Positions 22,170 through 34,011 of a stretch of 64,000 bases of DNA are shown here, in pieces. How positions within the stretch are numbered: position 1 is the stretch's first letter; every line of letters begins with the position of its first letter. The position numbers and the translations under genes are program-made. The stretch comes from Conchocele bisecta (taxonomy: Eukaryota; Mollusca; Bivalvia; Lucinida; Thyasiridae), in the NCBI GenBank assembly GCA_029237695.1, contig CM055272.1:35908791-35972790 (forward strand), given 5' to 3'. Under the pieces are notes generated by a model. That model ran no database searches. It saw only the letters and a program-made list of their open reading frames with translations, and was not told the origin of the DNA.

Positions 22170-22582
22170 CAAGATATATGATCACGTGGTACTAACAACA
22201 ACAACAAGTACTGAAACTTCCAGAATCCATCTGATTCAAAGTACGTATTCTTTTATATTGTCCTTATTACGTAACACAGTTTGATGAAATATGGCGCATC
22301 AAACGCATCTTGTTAAGCTGCATTTGGTGGTCCCTGTATTTTCGCCCAAACTTCTGTCGTTTTTGCGAAGAATAGATTTCACGATTTCCGTGTCTCCGAT
22401 TCTTCGCAAAAACGACATAAGTTTGTGCCAAACTCCATAGACCACCAAATGCAGCTCATGAATTCGCGTTAGCTGCGCCATATTCCATCAAAATCCGTTG
22501 CATATTAAGGAAATTGTCAAATAATACTTACTTTGGAGTGGGTGACGTTGTTGTTGTTGTAACCACGTGATAATGCACATTG
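22170..22582 (+). mobile_element. Family D palindromic MITE, copy 5, with long flanking repeats
   Basis: The element runs from 'tatatgatcacgtggtacta' to 'aaccacgtgataatgcacat'. It is the only D copy here with obvious flanking duplication. Confidence 0.85.
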
Positions 22583-22651
22583 AGTACGTATTCGGACAAA
22601 ACAAAGGTCGCCACCAGCTATTTCGGCTCGCATAGGTTGACATTTCCATAT
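22583..22651. repeat. 69 bp direct repeat, right of family D copy 5
   Basis: This is the partner of 22100-22168. Three substitutions separate them, so the duplication is recent relative to most repeats in the window. Confidence 0.9.
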
Positions 22652-22717
22652 ATAACTATCTCAGTGACTTATGGTATGTCAGTTGTATGGAAGGCCAAAT
22701 CTACATAAAGTCAAATA

Positions 22718-22757
22718 ATTAATGCTAGCTCTAAATAATTAGAGCTAGCATTAAATT
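22718..22757. repeat. Short perfect inverted repeat
   Basis: 'taatgctagctctaaat' faces 'agagctagcatta'. The neighbouring 'ccaaatctacataaagtcaa' is an inverted match to sequence near 18390. Confidence 0.6.
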
Positions 22758-22809
22758 TTGAGAGCTAGCTCCAAATCATTTGGAGAGCTCTCTAATATAT
22801 TATGTGTTT

Positions 22810-23085
22810 TTCAATCAGTGTAGATCCAGATCAGCCTGTGCATCCGCACAGTCTGATCAGGATCTGCACTGCTCACAATAACATCAATAAAACACCCGTT
22901 ATGCGTCTAACAAATAAATGACCTCTTTATATGACCTTAGCTATTGCTGGGCCGTTACACCCTTTTACATTCACTTTCTAACAAAATAATATAGATCATG
23001 ATTAGGTTACAGGAGTGTGCAATCTGATCAGGAACTACACTGGTTACAAATCTCATAAGCTCCGTTTGTCCAGTCACAGCCACAT
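22810..23085. repeat. Family F dispersed repeat
   Basis: Contains 'gtgtagatccagatcagcct', 'cagtctgatcaggatctgca' and, at the far end, 'gtccagtcacagccacat'. Confidence 0.7.
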
Positions 23086-23345
23086 TTGTCGTGTATATCT
23101 GGGTTATATGGCATTAATAGTGATTCAACCATTGATAATTAAAACATATATGTATAAATAATTAATGTCTAAATAACAGATGCGCGTGACGTACATTACC
23201 CACCGCCAGGCTACCATTGCGTCTGAATTGGTGACCAAATACGGACATCTCGTATATTCGTTCCTACCCCGCGAAGATATGAAAATCAGAACATTCAATT
23301 CATCTCCTTTCATTTTATGTTGCGTGGAGATGACAAGTAAGTACA

Positions 23346-23530
23346 TTGGAACCTCTCTACAACAGCCACCCATGGGAAGACGCAAAACTGGCTGTTGAAG
23401 ATAGGTTGCTGTTGTAGGAAGGCTAATGCTGAAATAAATGTTGTCGTCCGCTGTTTATTTATTTTTACAAATAATTATCATCAAAAATATGCTTTGGCAA
23501 CATTTTAGAATCATTTCCAATGGACATACA
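23346..23530. mobile_element. Family H-type MITE, left half
   Basis: Matches the first half of 12646-13029 ('ggaacctctctacaacagcc', 'gttgtcgtccgctgtttatt'), then stops at 'catttccaatggac', the centre of the palindrome. Confidence 0.65.
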
Positions 23531-24090
23531 TGTAGAAACGATATTTATAAAGATGATAAACCGTAATTTTCTGCTCGTCGCGACGTAGAAACGATGGAAG
23601 GAAATGTCCCTAGCGAGGCACCATAGCTAAAACACGTTCAATTCGGATGCTCTACGAATTCTGCCATCGGTAAAAGCTTCCTCACGCGGACGCGAATTAA
23701 TTGCAATTGATAAGTCCGAACAATTGCATTATCAGTTACTATTAACCACTATGGTCTTGTATTTTATTAAGTAACCTTCACAGGAACATTTCCAAGGCCG
23801 ACGAAAGTCTTTTAAAAGAGCTGGGCGCCATCAATTTTTTATCAACGGACGTGTCTATTTGCACGGATAGGCGGGAAAGTAGTTATCGGGAGACGGTTAA
23901 AGGATTTAAGACCACCAGACCTCGCCTAATAACAATCAAATGTTGTGAAAAGGCAATCAAAGAATATATTTGTACGTCTATGAATGTTTAAAGTATTACT
24001 TAGTGGAGGTGATTTTGCGGTTGTATGATATATAGAAACCTTTCCAATCGATAGACTCGGCAATCCGAGTACAAATTGCATTCTTAAATA
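23531..24090. other. No gene seen
   Basis: A fragment 'gacgtagaaacgatggaagg ... gtccctagcgaggcaccata' near 23580-23630 is related to the array at 56195-56605. The remainder shows nothing recognisable. Confidence 0.45.
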
Positions 24091-24094
24091 TATT

Positions 24095-24240
24095 CGAATA
24101 TGTGGCTGTGACTGGAGAAATTAGCCTTATGTGTTTGCGACCAGTGTAGATCCAGATCAGCCTGTGCATCCGCACAGTCTGATCAGGATCTGCACTGTTC
24201 GCCAATCCATCAATGAAACACCCGTCGTGCTTCTAACAAG
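24095..24240. repeat. Family F dispersed repeat
   Basis: The copy is intact from 'atatgtggctgtgactggag' to 'acacccgtcgtgcttctaac'. It gives a clean view of the family's internal 'gatccagatc' / 'gatcaggatc' symmetry. Confidence 0.75.
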
Positions 24241-24284
24241 CGAGCAGATTCACCTAAGAGTCCCTGTCAAAAAGTTAAGAAGTT

Positions 24285-24430
24285 GCTAAGAAACATGAAA
24301 CTGTAATATTTTTTGTAAATGACGTCGAAAGTTGACGAAATTTTCGTCAACTTTCGATGTCATTGACCGAAAATATCGTAAGTTCAGTAAATAGTTTTCA
24401 CGATATATCGCACATGTTCTTCAAATATGA
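24285..24430. repeat. Family K palindromic repeat
   Basis: The arms 'aatgacgtcgaaagttgacg' and 'cgtcaactttcgatgtcatt' are separated by only a few bases. The right flank 'cgatatatcgcacatgttct' is shared with other K copies. Confidence 0.7.
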
Positions 24431-24921
24431 AACACACAGACAACATCCTCGTAAGCAGCTATGTTCTCTTCTCTAAACGGTTAATTATCGTCCACATAGC
24501 CGTTTGGTTGCCGCTTGTCTTCTATTATTCCCCCCGAATGACCTTTTAGCTAGCTTAGCCATAAAGAGATGGCGGCAAATCGTCGTTAAATTATGATGTA
24601 TGGCCTTTTAAGTGACGCATTTCGCAAACATGGCCGTAAGATTGGGAAATGCAGAATTGATTAAGCGGCGAAGTTATCATGCAATTTTCCGGAGCGGTTT
24701 AAATGATCCCAACGGGTTCTGGAATCATTGTACGGCAAATTAAAATGAACAACTTCTTGTTGGTTGGTTGGTTTGGTGAAAACTGGTCTACTGCTGTAAG
24801 GTATTGACGGTAAGCAATCGCATAGGTTAGACGACACTAAACAAGTATTACTTTATATATTGTCTTTCTCAATAAAGCAAGATTTTACATCTTTAGAATC
24901 ATTTCCATTGCGAGGAATAGA

Positions 24922-25411
24922 CTTAAAGGTACATGCCCACTCAGTAGGCACAACATGTTCTTTGTAAGAATGAAATAAGTGCATATAATTGTGTCACTAT
25001 TCCACCAGTTCTAACAATTACAAGTGCCCGCTTTATAGATATAATCATTCAGTAATATTTATTTTTTACTGATAGTGACGCGCGGTGGTATCAGGCTATT
25101 TTCATATGCAAATAAGGCATGCTATTTTTTAATTAAAATGTATTTATACAAATTAAATGTGTCACCTAAAATAATAGTATTTTCGACAGATTACAAAGTA
25201 TGATCATTGCACATCAAAATAAATAGTAAGGAAACACGGTTATCGCCCCTGATATCAGCGTGGAAAGTTACGACTGATATAAAATGTATAATAATGCCAA
25301 TCAATACGTGGGGAAATGGTGAATTAAAGTTTATTTTGCGAGGAAATGTCTCAGAAATTGTCTCTGATATAAAGAACATGTTGTGCCTACTGAATGGGCA
25401 TGTACCGTTAA
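24922..25411 (+). mobile_element. Family I MITE, copy 3
   Basis: Full copy with inverted ends 'taaaggtacatgcccactca' and 'tgaatgggcatgtaccgtta'. The open frames in both directions inside it also occur in copy 4 and do not resemble a transposase. Confidence 0.85.
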
Positions 25412-25749
25412 TAAAAAAAAGAAGTCGAGACGGGAATTTGACAGCTAAACCTCCGTTGTTGAGGTTACAAAATGTCTACAAGTCTGTCCTTTTACTCTTC
25501 TATACTATGAAAACGGTGCTTCAACCTCCGTGAAATAGAAATGGTAATGTAACTGATAAGCTTGAATTAGACGATTGAGTTGATACTTTTTGCAGTGTCT
25601 AATCCCGGATTAGGCGCTTGATTTCGCCGGGAATTTGACAGACAACTAACATAATGGTGCTCATGGGAAATGTAAGAGCACATTTGCTTGTATAAACATG
25701 AATAATGTTGAAACAAATATTTGTTGCAGACCATTCGCTTTGACAGTGC

Positions 25750-25905
25750 ATACACGTGGCTGTCACTGGAGAAATAGGGCTTATGGATTTTACGACCAGT
25801 GTAGATCCAGATCAACCTGTGCGTCTGCAGTCTGATCAGGATCTACACTGTTCGCCATTTCATCAATGAAACACCCGTCGTGCTTCTAACAAACAATAGT
25901 ATACC
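25750..25905. repeat. Family F dispersed repeat
   Basis: Contains 'cacgtggctgtcactggaga', 'cagtctgatcaggatctaca' and 'gaaacacccgtcgtgcttct'. Confidence 0.75.
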
Positions 25906-25934
25906 ATTACTGTCTTTTGAGGAGGTGTACAGAC

Positions 25935-26022
25935 CTGAGAAAAGTGATGTTCACCGACGCCGAAGAAAGTGATGTTCACCGACGCCGAAGACGGCAGTGA
26001 ACATCACTTTTCTCAGGTCCGT
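25935..26022. repeat. Hairpin with an internal 26 bp direct duplication
   Basis: 'cctgagaaaagtgatgttca' is mirrored by 'gaacatcacttttctcagg'. Inside, the segment with 'gtgatgttcaccgacgccga' is present twice in tandem on the left arm only. Confidence 0.7.
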
Positions 26023-26214
26023 AAATCTCATGTACACCGACACAAAATACTACAATTGTTTTATTATATGACCCTTACCACGAATATTCAGAAAATCAGG
26101 AAGAGTCACTAACAGTGTAAACACAATAACAATTACATGTGTCAGATTTACGCATGCGCTCTAAGGATGTGAACAATAGGTGACCGTGTTTCAGCCAATG
26201 AGAACTAAAATACT

Positions 26215-26760
26215 TAGTCAGATATACATATTGTTATCAAGCTACGGGAGTGTGCTATTTGATCAGGAGCTACACTAGTCATGGCTCCCATAAGCCCCAT
26301 TTCTCCCGTAACTGCCACAAATATGTAAATGAGACGCTACAGAAAACATGTTAGGCGATCATTGCATCTTCATCAATGTGTGATGCCTTGCTTATGCAAA
26401 AATAGAATCCGTAAATTTTGTTGATTTAATCTAATATTTAATTAACTGGTTGAAAGTTTTCATAAAAAAACAAGGCAAAACCTCGTTTCGTGCCTGTACG
26501 ATTTCATAGTTCATATGTCGTGGGAAAGATTGCATGTATTCGCTTTCGTGGGTACGGTTTAAAGGGTACCGTGCAAATACCACCCGTGCAAGATGAATAT
26601 TGACACGACTCTAATATGGCCTTTTCACGCCAATGTCGACTTCTATCGGCAGTAATTGGTCCTTAGAGATGGCCGCATTGACTGCAAATACATCATTGTA
26701 TGTGACAGGAGAAATGGGGCTTATGAATTAAGCGACCAGTCTAGCCCCTAAGCCGATAAC
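26215..26760. repeat. Family F fragments in otherwise unassigned sequence
   Basis: Fragments 'gctacgggagtgtgctattt ... cccatttctcccgtaactgc' (26235-26320) and 'gtgacaggagaaatggggct' (26701-26720) are recognisable. No gene is seen between them. Confidence 0.5.
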
Positions 26761-26857
26761 GCACTATCGCTGTCACTCGGAAACCCTCGCACCATTCCGT
26801 AAATCGAGAATAATGTCATCCTTTGCCAATGTATATATATTTAGAAGCCATGTACAG

Positions 26858-27209
26858 AGCTCCAGATAAGTGTTGTATCTAAAGAGCATTATACCCACAG
26901 CTTTCAAATTTAATGCGTATTTTACTTTTATAAATGTATTATTGATTTTCTACTTTATTAAATAGGGAAGAAATGATAAACAATAAAACACGTTTAAAAT
27001 TTCACTTATTTGAGCTGCAAAAAGCAAACACTTGCAGCTCAACTAAGTAAATTTTCAACTTTATTGCAGTATTTTCTCTACTCAATTTGAAAATCAATGC
27101 GTATTTTCACCATTGCTGTGAGTATTTTGTACTCCCACGTTTGACAATCAATGCGTATTCTGCTAAAATAAGTGCGTAAAATACGCCAATACGCACCTTA
27201 TCTGGAGCG
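26858..27209. mobile_element. MITE with 'gctccagataag' termini
   Basis: Inverted ends 'gctccagataagtg' and 'accttatctggagc' enclose repeated 'aatgcgtatttt' motifs and an inner inverted pair 'gagctgcaaaaag' / 'cttgcagctc'. This is the only copy in the window. Confidence 0.65.
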
Positions 27210-27554
27210 CGGCATGTATTTGTGTCAGTCACTGAATGGGAAGCCGTGTAGACCTGACATAGGTGTTTGTTTGAACAGATGGTCAGAATGTTGGTGTCAT
27301 GTGGGTATTTTGGTGGACTTTTGGTAGATTTTGGTGGATTTAATTGGTTTTGGGTAATTTACATAGTTTTGTGCAACTATTAATGCTCAATAATTGCACA
27401 CGACAGAAATCGACAAGTATCTACACATTCACCGTTCCGACCTTTCTAGCCCCTTTCTTACTGTCAACATACTCGATATAATTCGTACTTATACGTGTAG
27501 CTCCCGGGAAGTAACGTGAAAACTAGGTTGGTAACAATGCATCCAAACGACCAG

Positions 27555-27901
27555 TAGCCCATTTCATCAACATTGCAAAGTATACTTTGTAGCAAAGTAT
27601 ACTTTGAGGGAGTAATCATTTATTTTTCCCGAAATGCATTATTTCATATAGAAATAACGACAGCACTGATATATTTGATGATTAAAAGTATGCAGAATTA
27701 TTATACTGAATTTATTACATTATCACAGCCAAAATGGCTGTGATAATGTAATAAATACAGTATCTAAAGCCATAATGGCTGTGATAATGTAATAAATTCA
27801 GTATAATAAAAATTAATAAATTTATCATCAAATTGAAAATTTCTCCCTCAAAGTATACTTTGCTACTAAAGTATACTTTGCAATGTTGATGAAATAGGCT
27901 A
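27555..27901 (-). mobile_element. Family E palindromic MITE, copy 3, duplicated centre
   Basis: Ends are flanked by CAG (27552-27554) and CTG (27902-27904). The centre 'ggctgtgataatgtaataaa' is present twice in tandem, making this copy about 45 bp longer than the others. Confidence 0.85.
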
Positions 27902-27969
27902 CTGAGATACCGAAATAACTCATAAAACATAGAAATATGAGAACCTGTGGACCCTGAGTCTGGGTCTTC

Positions 27970-28160
27970 ACGGATCGTATATGAGACACGCCATGTGATT
28001 TTGTACCTTCGGACAGCTGCGTAATTTCATGAAATACGTTTACAAAATGACAATATTTTCCGTAAATGGCGTCGATAGTTGAAAAAATGTTCAGAGTACA
28101 TGTTCCGCAAGTAATCTGGAAATTTTGTAAACTTTTAACTTAAAATCACATGACGTGACT
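27970..28160. repeat. Family K palindromic repeat, right side decayed
   Basis: The left arm 'gacacgccatgtgattttgt' and 'ttccgtaaatggcgtcgata' match the copy at 17805. The right arm is diverged. Confidence 0.6.
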
Positions 28161-28161
28161 C

Positions 28162-28216
28162 ATATATTATTTCAGCCACGTTTCTCCAGACGCAGGCACA
28201 TGTGTGAATGGAGAAA
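28162..28216. repeat. 55 bp direct repeat left of the family B / transposon composite
   Basis: It matches 34010-34064 with only a few differences, including 'agccacgtttctccagacgc'. The pair brackets the interrupted family B copy 6 and the transposon within it. Confidence 0.85.
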
Positions 28217-28440
28217 TAGTAGGTTAGTGCCGTGAATGGGAAAACATATCTGGCAAGTCTTAGGAAACGGGATGGCCGAGCACATCCCGTTTCCGTGCCG
28301 CGTCAGATATTTTTCCCATTCACGGCACTAACCTATTATTCAATTTATCCCGTCAACACCTATAAATGGCTTTAAAATGCAAAAAAAGTAACCCCAGTCA
28401 CCACATATATGCATATGTGGTGATTAGGTCGTATTGACAG
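28213..28440 (+). mobile_element. Family B palindromic MITE, copy 6, left part
   Basis: The hairpin and the first part of the tail (to 'gtcgtattgacag') are present. The remaining tail ('gcttcacggcacatacgcac' to 'gacgggataaat') reappears at 33967-34011, after the large transposon. Confidence 0.85.
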
Positions 28441-28459
28441 TAGATTAGGTCAAATTTCG

Positions 28460-28766
28460 GAAAATGTTAATGGTGGAGGCATTTCATGTTTACGGCTGGA
28501 AAACAACATTTTAGACGTATTTATATGTTCTAAATCGATCTAGGGGGTTTACCCGACTGTATTTTCAACGGTTAGCCCTTAAACGTGACAAATCCAAAAT
28601 GGCCGCTACCGAAACTTGACAAATTTATTTTGGGTCATATCTTTGGTACCAAGCATGGTAAGTACATAAATGAAACATCTTTTTGTATGTTTTCAGGTAC
28701 AAGGAATCCGTTCAGATCATTATTTAACCCTCAATATGCCAAGAAATCGATATGGCCGCCATATTT
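28460..28766 (+). repeat. Left terminal inverted repeat of the Academ-like element
   Basis: Pairs with 33643-33957 with small indels and substitutions. It contains 'ccaaaatggccgctaccgaa' and an intron-like 'gtaagt ... tgtatgttttcag' segment. Confidence 0.85.
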
Positions 28767-29129
28767 GGGCTTAGTGATTTAACTTCATCATAATGTCATG
28801 GTTCTGATATGGGATATATTAACTGTCAAGGATACAGTTATAGTTATATTTTGTCACTGATCAACTTTGTACAGGAATGCAAAATAGCTTCATATTGAAT
28901 TATTACTACATGTACTATATACATTGTTGCATATCAATAGTATAATGCAGAAACGGTTGTCAACATTTCGTTTATTTTATAACTTGCTTATATCAAATGG
29001 CAACAAATGAATAACACATGCATAGCATTTCAGAAATATGTCCAAAGTTATGTTGTTACATTACATTACTATTTTGTGTAAAACCACTTAGGGTAACTGA
29101 GTTCATGTGCCATCAGGTAGAATGTTCCG

Positions 29130-32100
29130 TCATTCATCGCCATGCTTGTGACATTTGCAAGCTTCAATACACGGTAAGCTCATTTTTCTGCAACTGCAGA
29201 GCCTACTCAGGCATCCCTTGGTACATCCACATGACATGATCTCTGAGCATGCTTTTGGAATGGGTGGTAGAGAGAGAAGTCGCGGTACTAACTGTCCATC
29301 CTTACGATCCCAACTCATATCTGGTACAGTGGGAAGAACTGGAGAAGGCACGTGGGCTTGTATCCAGACACCTGCTTGGTAATGACTTCGCATGATGTGA
29401 AATCGTGTTGCATCCGATGTTGGAGGTACAGCTTCTTGTGCTCGTCCTATACAAAACAGTTTAACTCGTGCCTCGTCACACGTGTCTGCTTCCGGTACTC
29501 CATATAGCTGACAGATGAACTTCTCTGCCGATTTAGTGATGTCTTCGGTGATGTGGCCCTTCCCCAGATGACTCAAGTTGCTGTGGTGATGTTGGAAGAC
29601 ATGCCATGCCGTCTTCTTGCTGTGTCCACTGAGTTGAGAAACACTGTCACATCCAGTGATTGCGTGAAAAGCTAGTATTGATGATACTTGACGACGAATA
29701 TCATGTACTAGGATATATTTTTGATGTTTTGATGTGCCAGCTTTCATCAGCAGATTCGTGAATCCCATTTTGTCATAATGAGCGAGCAGCAACACAAGGA
29801 CATCGGAATCGCGTACCGACACAACCATTGACTCCATATGAGCATTAATACAGTGCAAACTTAGACGTGAATCAGCTTCCTTGTGATCGGCCTCAAGCAT
29901 GGACAGGTCTAGTGTCGGGTCTGACTCGACGTTCGTAGCTTCGGAGAATCCTCCAGCAACAACCATTGTTTGACCACTAGGGCTGTGATCGATCAGATAG
30001 TTCGACAGTGGCAATGCAAGATCTGCCTTGTTATCTTCGAGTGCCATGAAATTGGACCAGTTATATGCAGCGGAACTGACTCACTTTCGATTTGACGTCG
30101 TACTGGTCGTTTTACTTTTTTGCGCTTTCTCCTCGTTCCTGCTTTGATCGACTCCGATCTGTAACCTCTGAAAGGTGGCTCCCATTTTATACACATCTGC
30201 TGCAAATGTGTTTGCATATTCACCAAATGTCTTTATGTTTGGGGGTTTCGAAAGAGCCATCACCATCGCCTGACCATCAATCAGCAAGCAACTTGGTCCA
30301 TCAAGTGAAATAGTTGGTGGTGTCAGTACGTCCTTGGTCAATATGTCGACTAGCAGAGACTTGTTCGGTGAATGCAGGGTACCATTGGTTGTGGCGGGAG
30401 ACAGCGGAACAGACATAAGCTCATGCTCATGCTGGAGGATGTTGTCTAAGTTGACTTCACGGCCTGCCCTATAAGCCGTTATGAGCCGTTGCAAGATGTT
30501 TCTGTCCATCTTTATCATACTTTGTTTCCCTTTGACGTCTTGTACAACAGTGTACCGTGAAGCAAATGTCAGAGCTTTATTCTTGTGAATGGGAGCTTTG
30601 AGATCGACATGCTGGTCATTATCTGGAGCCAGACAGATACGTTTCTCAACAAACTCATTAAGCTGCTTTTTACCAAGGCATTCTGCTCCAAGTAACGACT
30701 CCTGGATGGAGACAGTGACCAGATCCTTGTTGATCATGTTCTGTAGTGTATCGACTTTGCTATGGAACACTCCTTGCGGCTTCAGAGATGTGCCATTCTT
30801 GCTTCATCTCCATCATATTTCATCCTCCTTCCTTTGGTACACTCCGTGTGGGTGTAGACGTCGTCATCATCATTCATGGTTACGTGGAACATTTGTTTAG
30901 TGAGCGATGCTATCAGGATCCTGAGGTCATAAGATTGAGTCCATCGGCTACGTGAAGAAGCTACCTTGGTGATGCTGACTAAGCCCCCACTCTTCTTTCC
31001 AGTGGCATTCAACCATTATCTGCTCTGGTCTGGAGAAACTTGATTGAATCGTCGATTTTCATGCTTGACCACAACATTTCCCTGCTGGAACTCACGCAGG
31101 ATGTCCGGAGGGAGCTTGGCATACGCATACGCCTGAAAGCATACAGGTGGAGTTCCCATAATCCATCACGCTGTGCCCTGGTGAAGTAGAGTAAGATGCT
31201 GACCATCACCATATAATCCCACCAGAATTCTGCGTTCGGGTCTTCTTCTTTTAGCAGTTTGACAAAATTAAGGATGGGCTGGTGGAACCTCTCGGATGTC
31301 AGGATATCTACCATCTGTGATATAGCTTCAGTGTCTGACGACGGCCCAAGGGAATCCAGTTCTGCCCTAAGCTCAACATCAACAGAGTCCAGGTGTGCAT
31401 TCAGTTGTGGGAGTAGCAATTGCCACAAGACCTGCAATGTGAGCTTGTGTGTTCGCATTGCACGAGCATAGCCTTTGCCGGATAGCACATTCTGAGCTGC
31501 ATTGGCAGCACCCAATACATCACCTTCTACCCACAACTCACACAGGCCAGATTCGTCCATATCAAGGACTCCAAAGAAGTTAATTCCTATATGCATTCCT
31601 CCAAGGCAGGGTATTAGGATATCCTTGTATTGGTCAACATATCACTTCAGTTCCATCAACTTCGGATATAGGCCCTCGTCCACTGTTAGAACTACATGTT
31701 CCTGTTCCATTAATAAAGCTACGTGCAGCACTCGCCTGACGACAGTGCTCAGCGTATCAATGTCGTGTGCAGGAGCCTGTATTATGGGTAGATACCCCAC
31801 TGATGTTTGCTCTGGATTGACCGTGCTTGCATTTTGGTTGAAGGAAGTCCAAGAATGCATTGGTTTCTGAGAAGATCGAGTTATTGTGAATGCCATGTCT
31901 GTCGCATGGGCTTTCGTCGCTGATGGGCATTCATCCATCGATTGTGTAAACCAACCAGGTGTTATGTCCTCATTGTATGGTCCTTCGGTGGTTCCGCGGT
32001 TAGGTTCTGGTATCATGTCGTTCATAGCAACTGGGATGTGCAGTGTTCCTGTATTTGATAACTTGATACCCTCGAGTAGATTAGTTTTAGGTGGGCCTCT

Positions 32101-33560
32101 CTGACATGCTGCTACCTGCGTGGCATGGAATGTTCCTTTTCCATCTAAAAAATTAACGAAACGTCATTCGACCAAGTTGGGAGGCACGACAGCATCATTG
32201 CCATCCATGGTGCTTAGCGTTCTTTCAGATAGCGCTGTGTCCAACCTGATAACATTACGGTAACTCATCACGTGACCAGCTTTATGAAACATGTCAACGA
32301 GCTCCTTCGAACGTGTTGCTTGGTAAAGAGTACTTCCCATTCCAATGTGTTTTGGAGTATTAATTGTCCACTAGCAATATAGACGAGATCCTGAGCAATG
32401 CTAAATATTCTGGTTTGACGGAATGAGTCATGTTTGTCATCAGCATTGTCATCATTGTCACCATCATCACTGTTGTTGGCCCCCCAGGGATAGGTTGAGG
32501 AACATGTACAGACTGTCTGGTACATAATCTATTGTCCTGTCCTCTCTGATTTCGATTCCATCAGGCTTCGGATGTGATAGCATATCACCTCGTATGCGTA
32601 GTGAACATTCACTATGGAGAGAAATGAGTCATCCGTTTGATGCGTGAACGTGGGAATAGTGAGCTCTACGCCATCATCCTTCACCATGGCAGATACTGGG
32701 ATGTGGCGGAACTTTGTTGGGACGAGTGGTGTTCTGGGTTCTGTGCGTGTTTGATCATGGAGAACTAATAAGTTCATACACACCATGCGTACGTTCAGCT
32801 AACTTATCTTTGAATGTGCTCCGTCGACTCATAAATGATGACGGAATTGCGGTATCCGCTTCCTTTCCCACACATCAGTGAGTTCTAGGATATCAGCATG
32901 TGATGCTAATTGTTCAAGCTCATGACAGAGCCAAAGCAACACTACATCGCTGGCAGTTAGTGCTGATTTGCTTATTTTGTCAGTGCTACGTTTGAAATTG
33001 ACATGACAGCTACTGTGATGTTTGCCATCAGCCGCTGTCAGGTCATTTACGCAGGCCTCAAAATCGGGTCATACTTGGATGCTTCTAGGATCCGTTTGCT
33101 AACGGGCGTCTCTTGTATAAGATGGACTTTTTCCTTGGTCTCTTTTTGGCAAAATATGCACAAGTTCCAGTTGATTTGTGCCACCTTGCTTCTTAGAAGG
33201 ATTTCTTGTGATTGAGCAACGGTTGTGGTTGCTGATGAACTAGATTGAATTAGATCAACTGTTATATCTGTAGCTCTCAGCCTTTCGAGTTTATGAGAAC
33301 TTGTATAGGAGGAAAGGCATCCATTGTAACATATTATCAATGGTGAAAGTCACGCAGCTAACGCATCAGTGAGCCGATCAGTTGCAGATCTGAAATTGTC
33401 ATTTTGTAACTTCACGAACTTGTCTTGTATTATGGATTGTCTTTAGGCCGTCAGATGTAGGTGTAACTAGTTTTTGCTGTTTATTGTCTTCTTGGCATAT
33501 TATACATTTGTCATAATTTAACAGGACTCCCCGTTTCCTGAAGCTTGATCGGCGTCCATT
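29130..33560 (-). pseudogene. Academ-like transposase relic with FEN/XPG-type nuclease motifs
   Basis: A single protein family can be followed across the minus strand from about 33560 to 29130. The N-terminus has a CIICQ cysteine motif, then a second CIFCQKETKEK motif and the SRRSTFKDKL region. A middle region includes LDGKGTFHATQVAACQRGPP and MHIGINFFGV. The C-terminal part has IDGQAMVMAL, KEADSRLSLHC, RDSDVLVLLLAHYD and HAITGCDSVSQLSG, which match the order and spacing of acidic metal-binding motifs in FEN1/XPG nucleases. The end has eight cysteines (CXCX4CX4CXCX6CX3CXC). In-frame stops lie at 33350-33352, 32164-32166, 31642-31644 and 31016-31018. Frame changes lie near 33400, 33050, 32830, 32760, 32525, 32360, 31130 (with a deletion), 30770, 30180 and 30050. 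The longest intact piece is 305 codons (29130-30047). I know related proteins only as uncharacterised multi-copy proteins in cnidarians, echinoderms and molluscs. The nuclease assignment is inference from motifs. Confidence 0.8.
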
Positions 33561-33642
33561 GCTACAGTTTAGCTACGCAAGCACCTGCAAAGACAGAGAA
33601 TATATGGCTCAATTGTAGTAAATTTATTTTGTAATTTACATC

Positions 33643-33957
33643 ACATATGGTGGCCATCTTAATTTCTTGGCATATTGAGGGTTTAATAATGGCCTCAATG
33701 GATTGCTTGTACCTGAAAACATACAAAAATATATTTAATTTATGTTTGTACCATGCTTAGTACCCTAGATATGACAAAAATGAATTTGTCAATTTTCGGT
33801 GGCGGCCATTTTGGATTTGTCACGTTTAAGGGTTAACCGTTGAAATACAGCCGGGCAAACCCCCTACATCGATTTATAACATATAAATACGTCTAAAAAT
33901 GTTGTTTTCCAGCCGTAAACATTAAATGCCTCCATCACTTTTAATATGAACATTTTC
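33643..33957 (-). repeat. Right terminal inverted repeat of the Academ-like element
   Basis: It lies upstream of the minus-strand gene, so it would hold the promoter and 5' untranslated region. A 'tctgtctttgcag' acceptor-like site at about 33584-33597, just inside the repeat, precedes the first recognisable coding sequence. Confidence 0.8.
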
Positions 33958-33966
33958 ACATATCCT

Positions 33967-34011
33967 GCACCGTGCTTCACGGCACATACGCACTGTGTTG
34001 ACGGGATAAAT
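33967..34011 (+). mobile_element. Family B palindromic MITE, copy 6, right part
   Basis: 'cttcacggcacatacgcact' and 'gtgttgacgggataaat' are the final bases of family B, displaced 5.5 kb by the transposon. Confidence 0.85.

Larger units (their letters stand above)
28441..33966 (-). mobile_element. Academ-like DNA transposon with long inverted ends, decayed
   Basis: The roughly 5.5 kb unit is bounded by imperfect inverted repeats of about 310 bp (28460-28766 and 33643-33957). Examples are 'catgtttacggctggaaaac' facing 'gttttccagccgtaaacatt', and 'cttaaacgtgacaaatccaa' facing its complement. It encloses a minus-strand gene relic with FEN/XPG-like nuclease motifs and an eight-cysteine finger. 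To my knowledge, an XPG-like nuclease plus Cys8 finger is characteristic of the Academ superfamily. The outermost bases do not align cleanly, so ends are uncertain by about 20 bp and no target duplication could be fixed. It interrupts a family B MITE. Confidence 0.75.

Noticed and set aside
28640..28700. Mini-intron inside the transposon's left end
   Set aside because: 'gtaagt ... ttttcag' is only about 40 bp apart, and the matching donor is not preserved in the right end.
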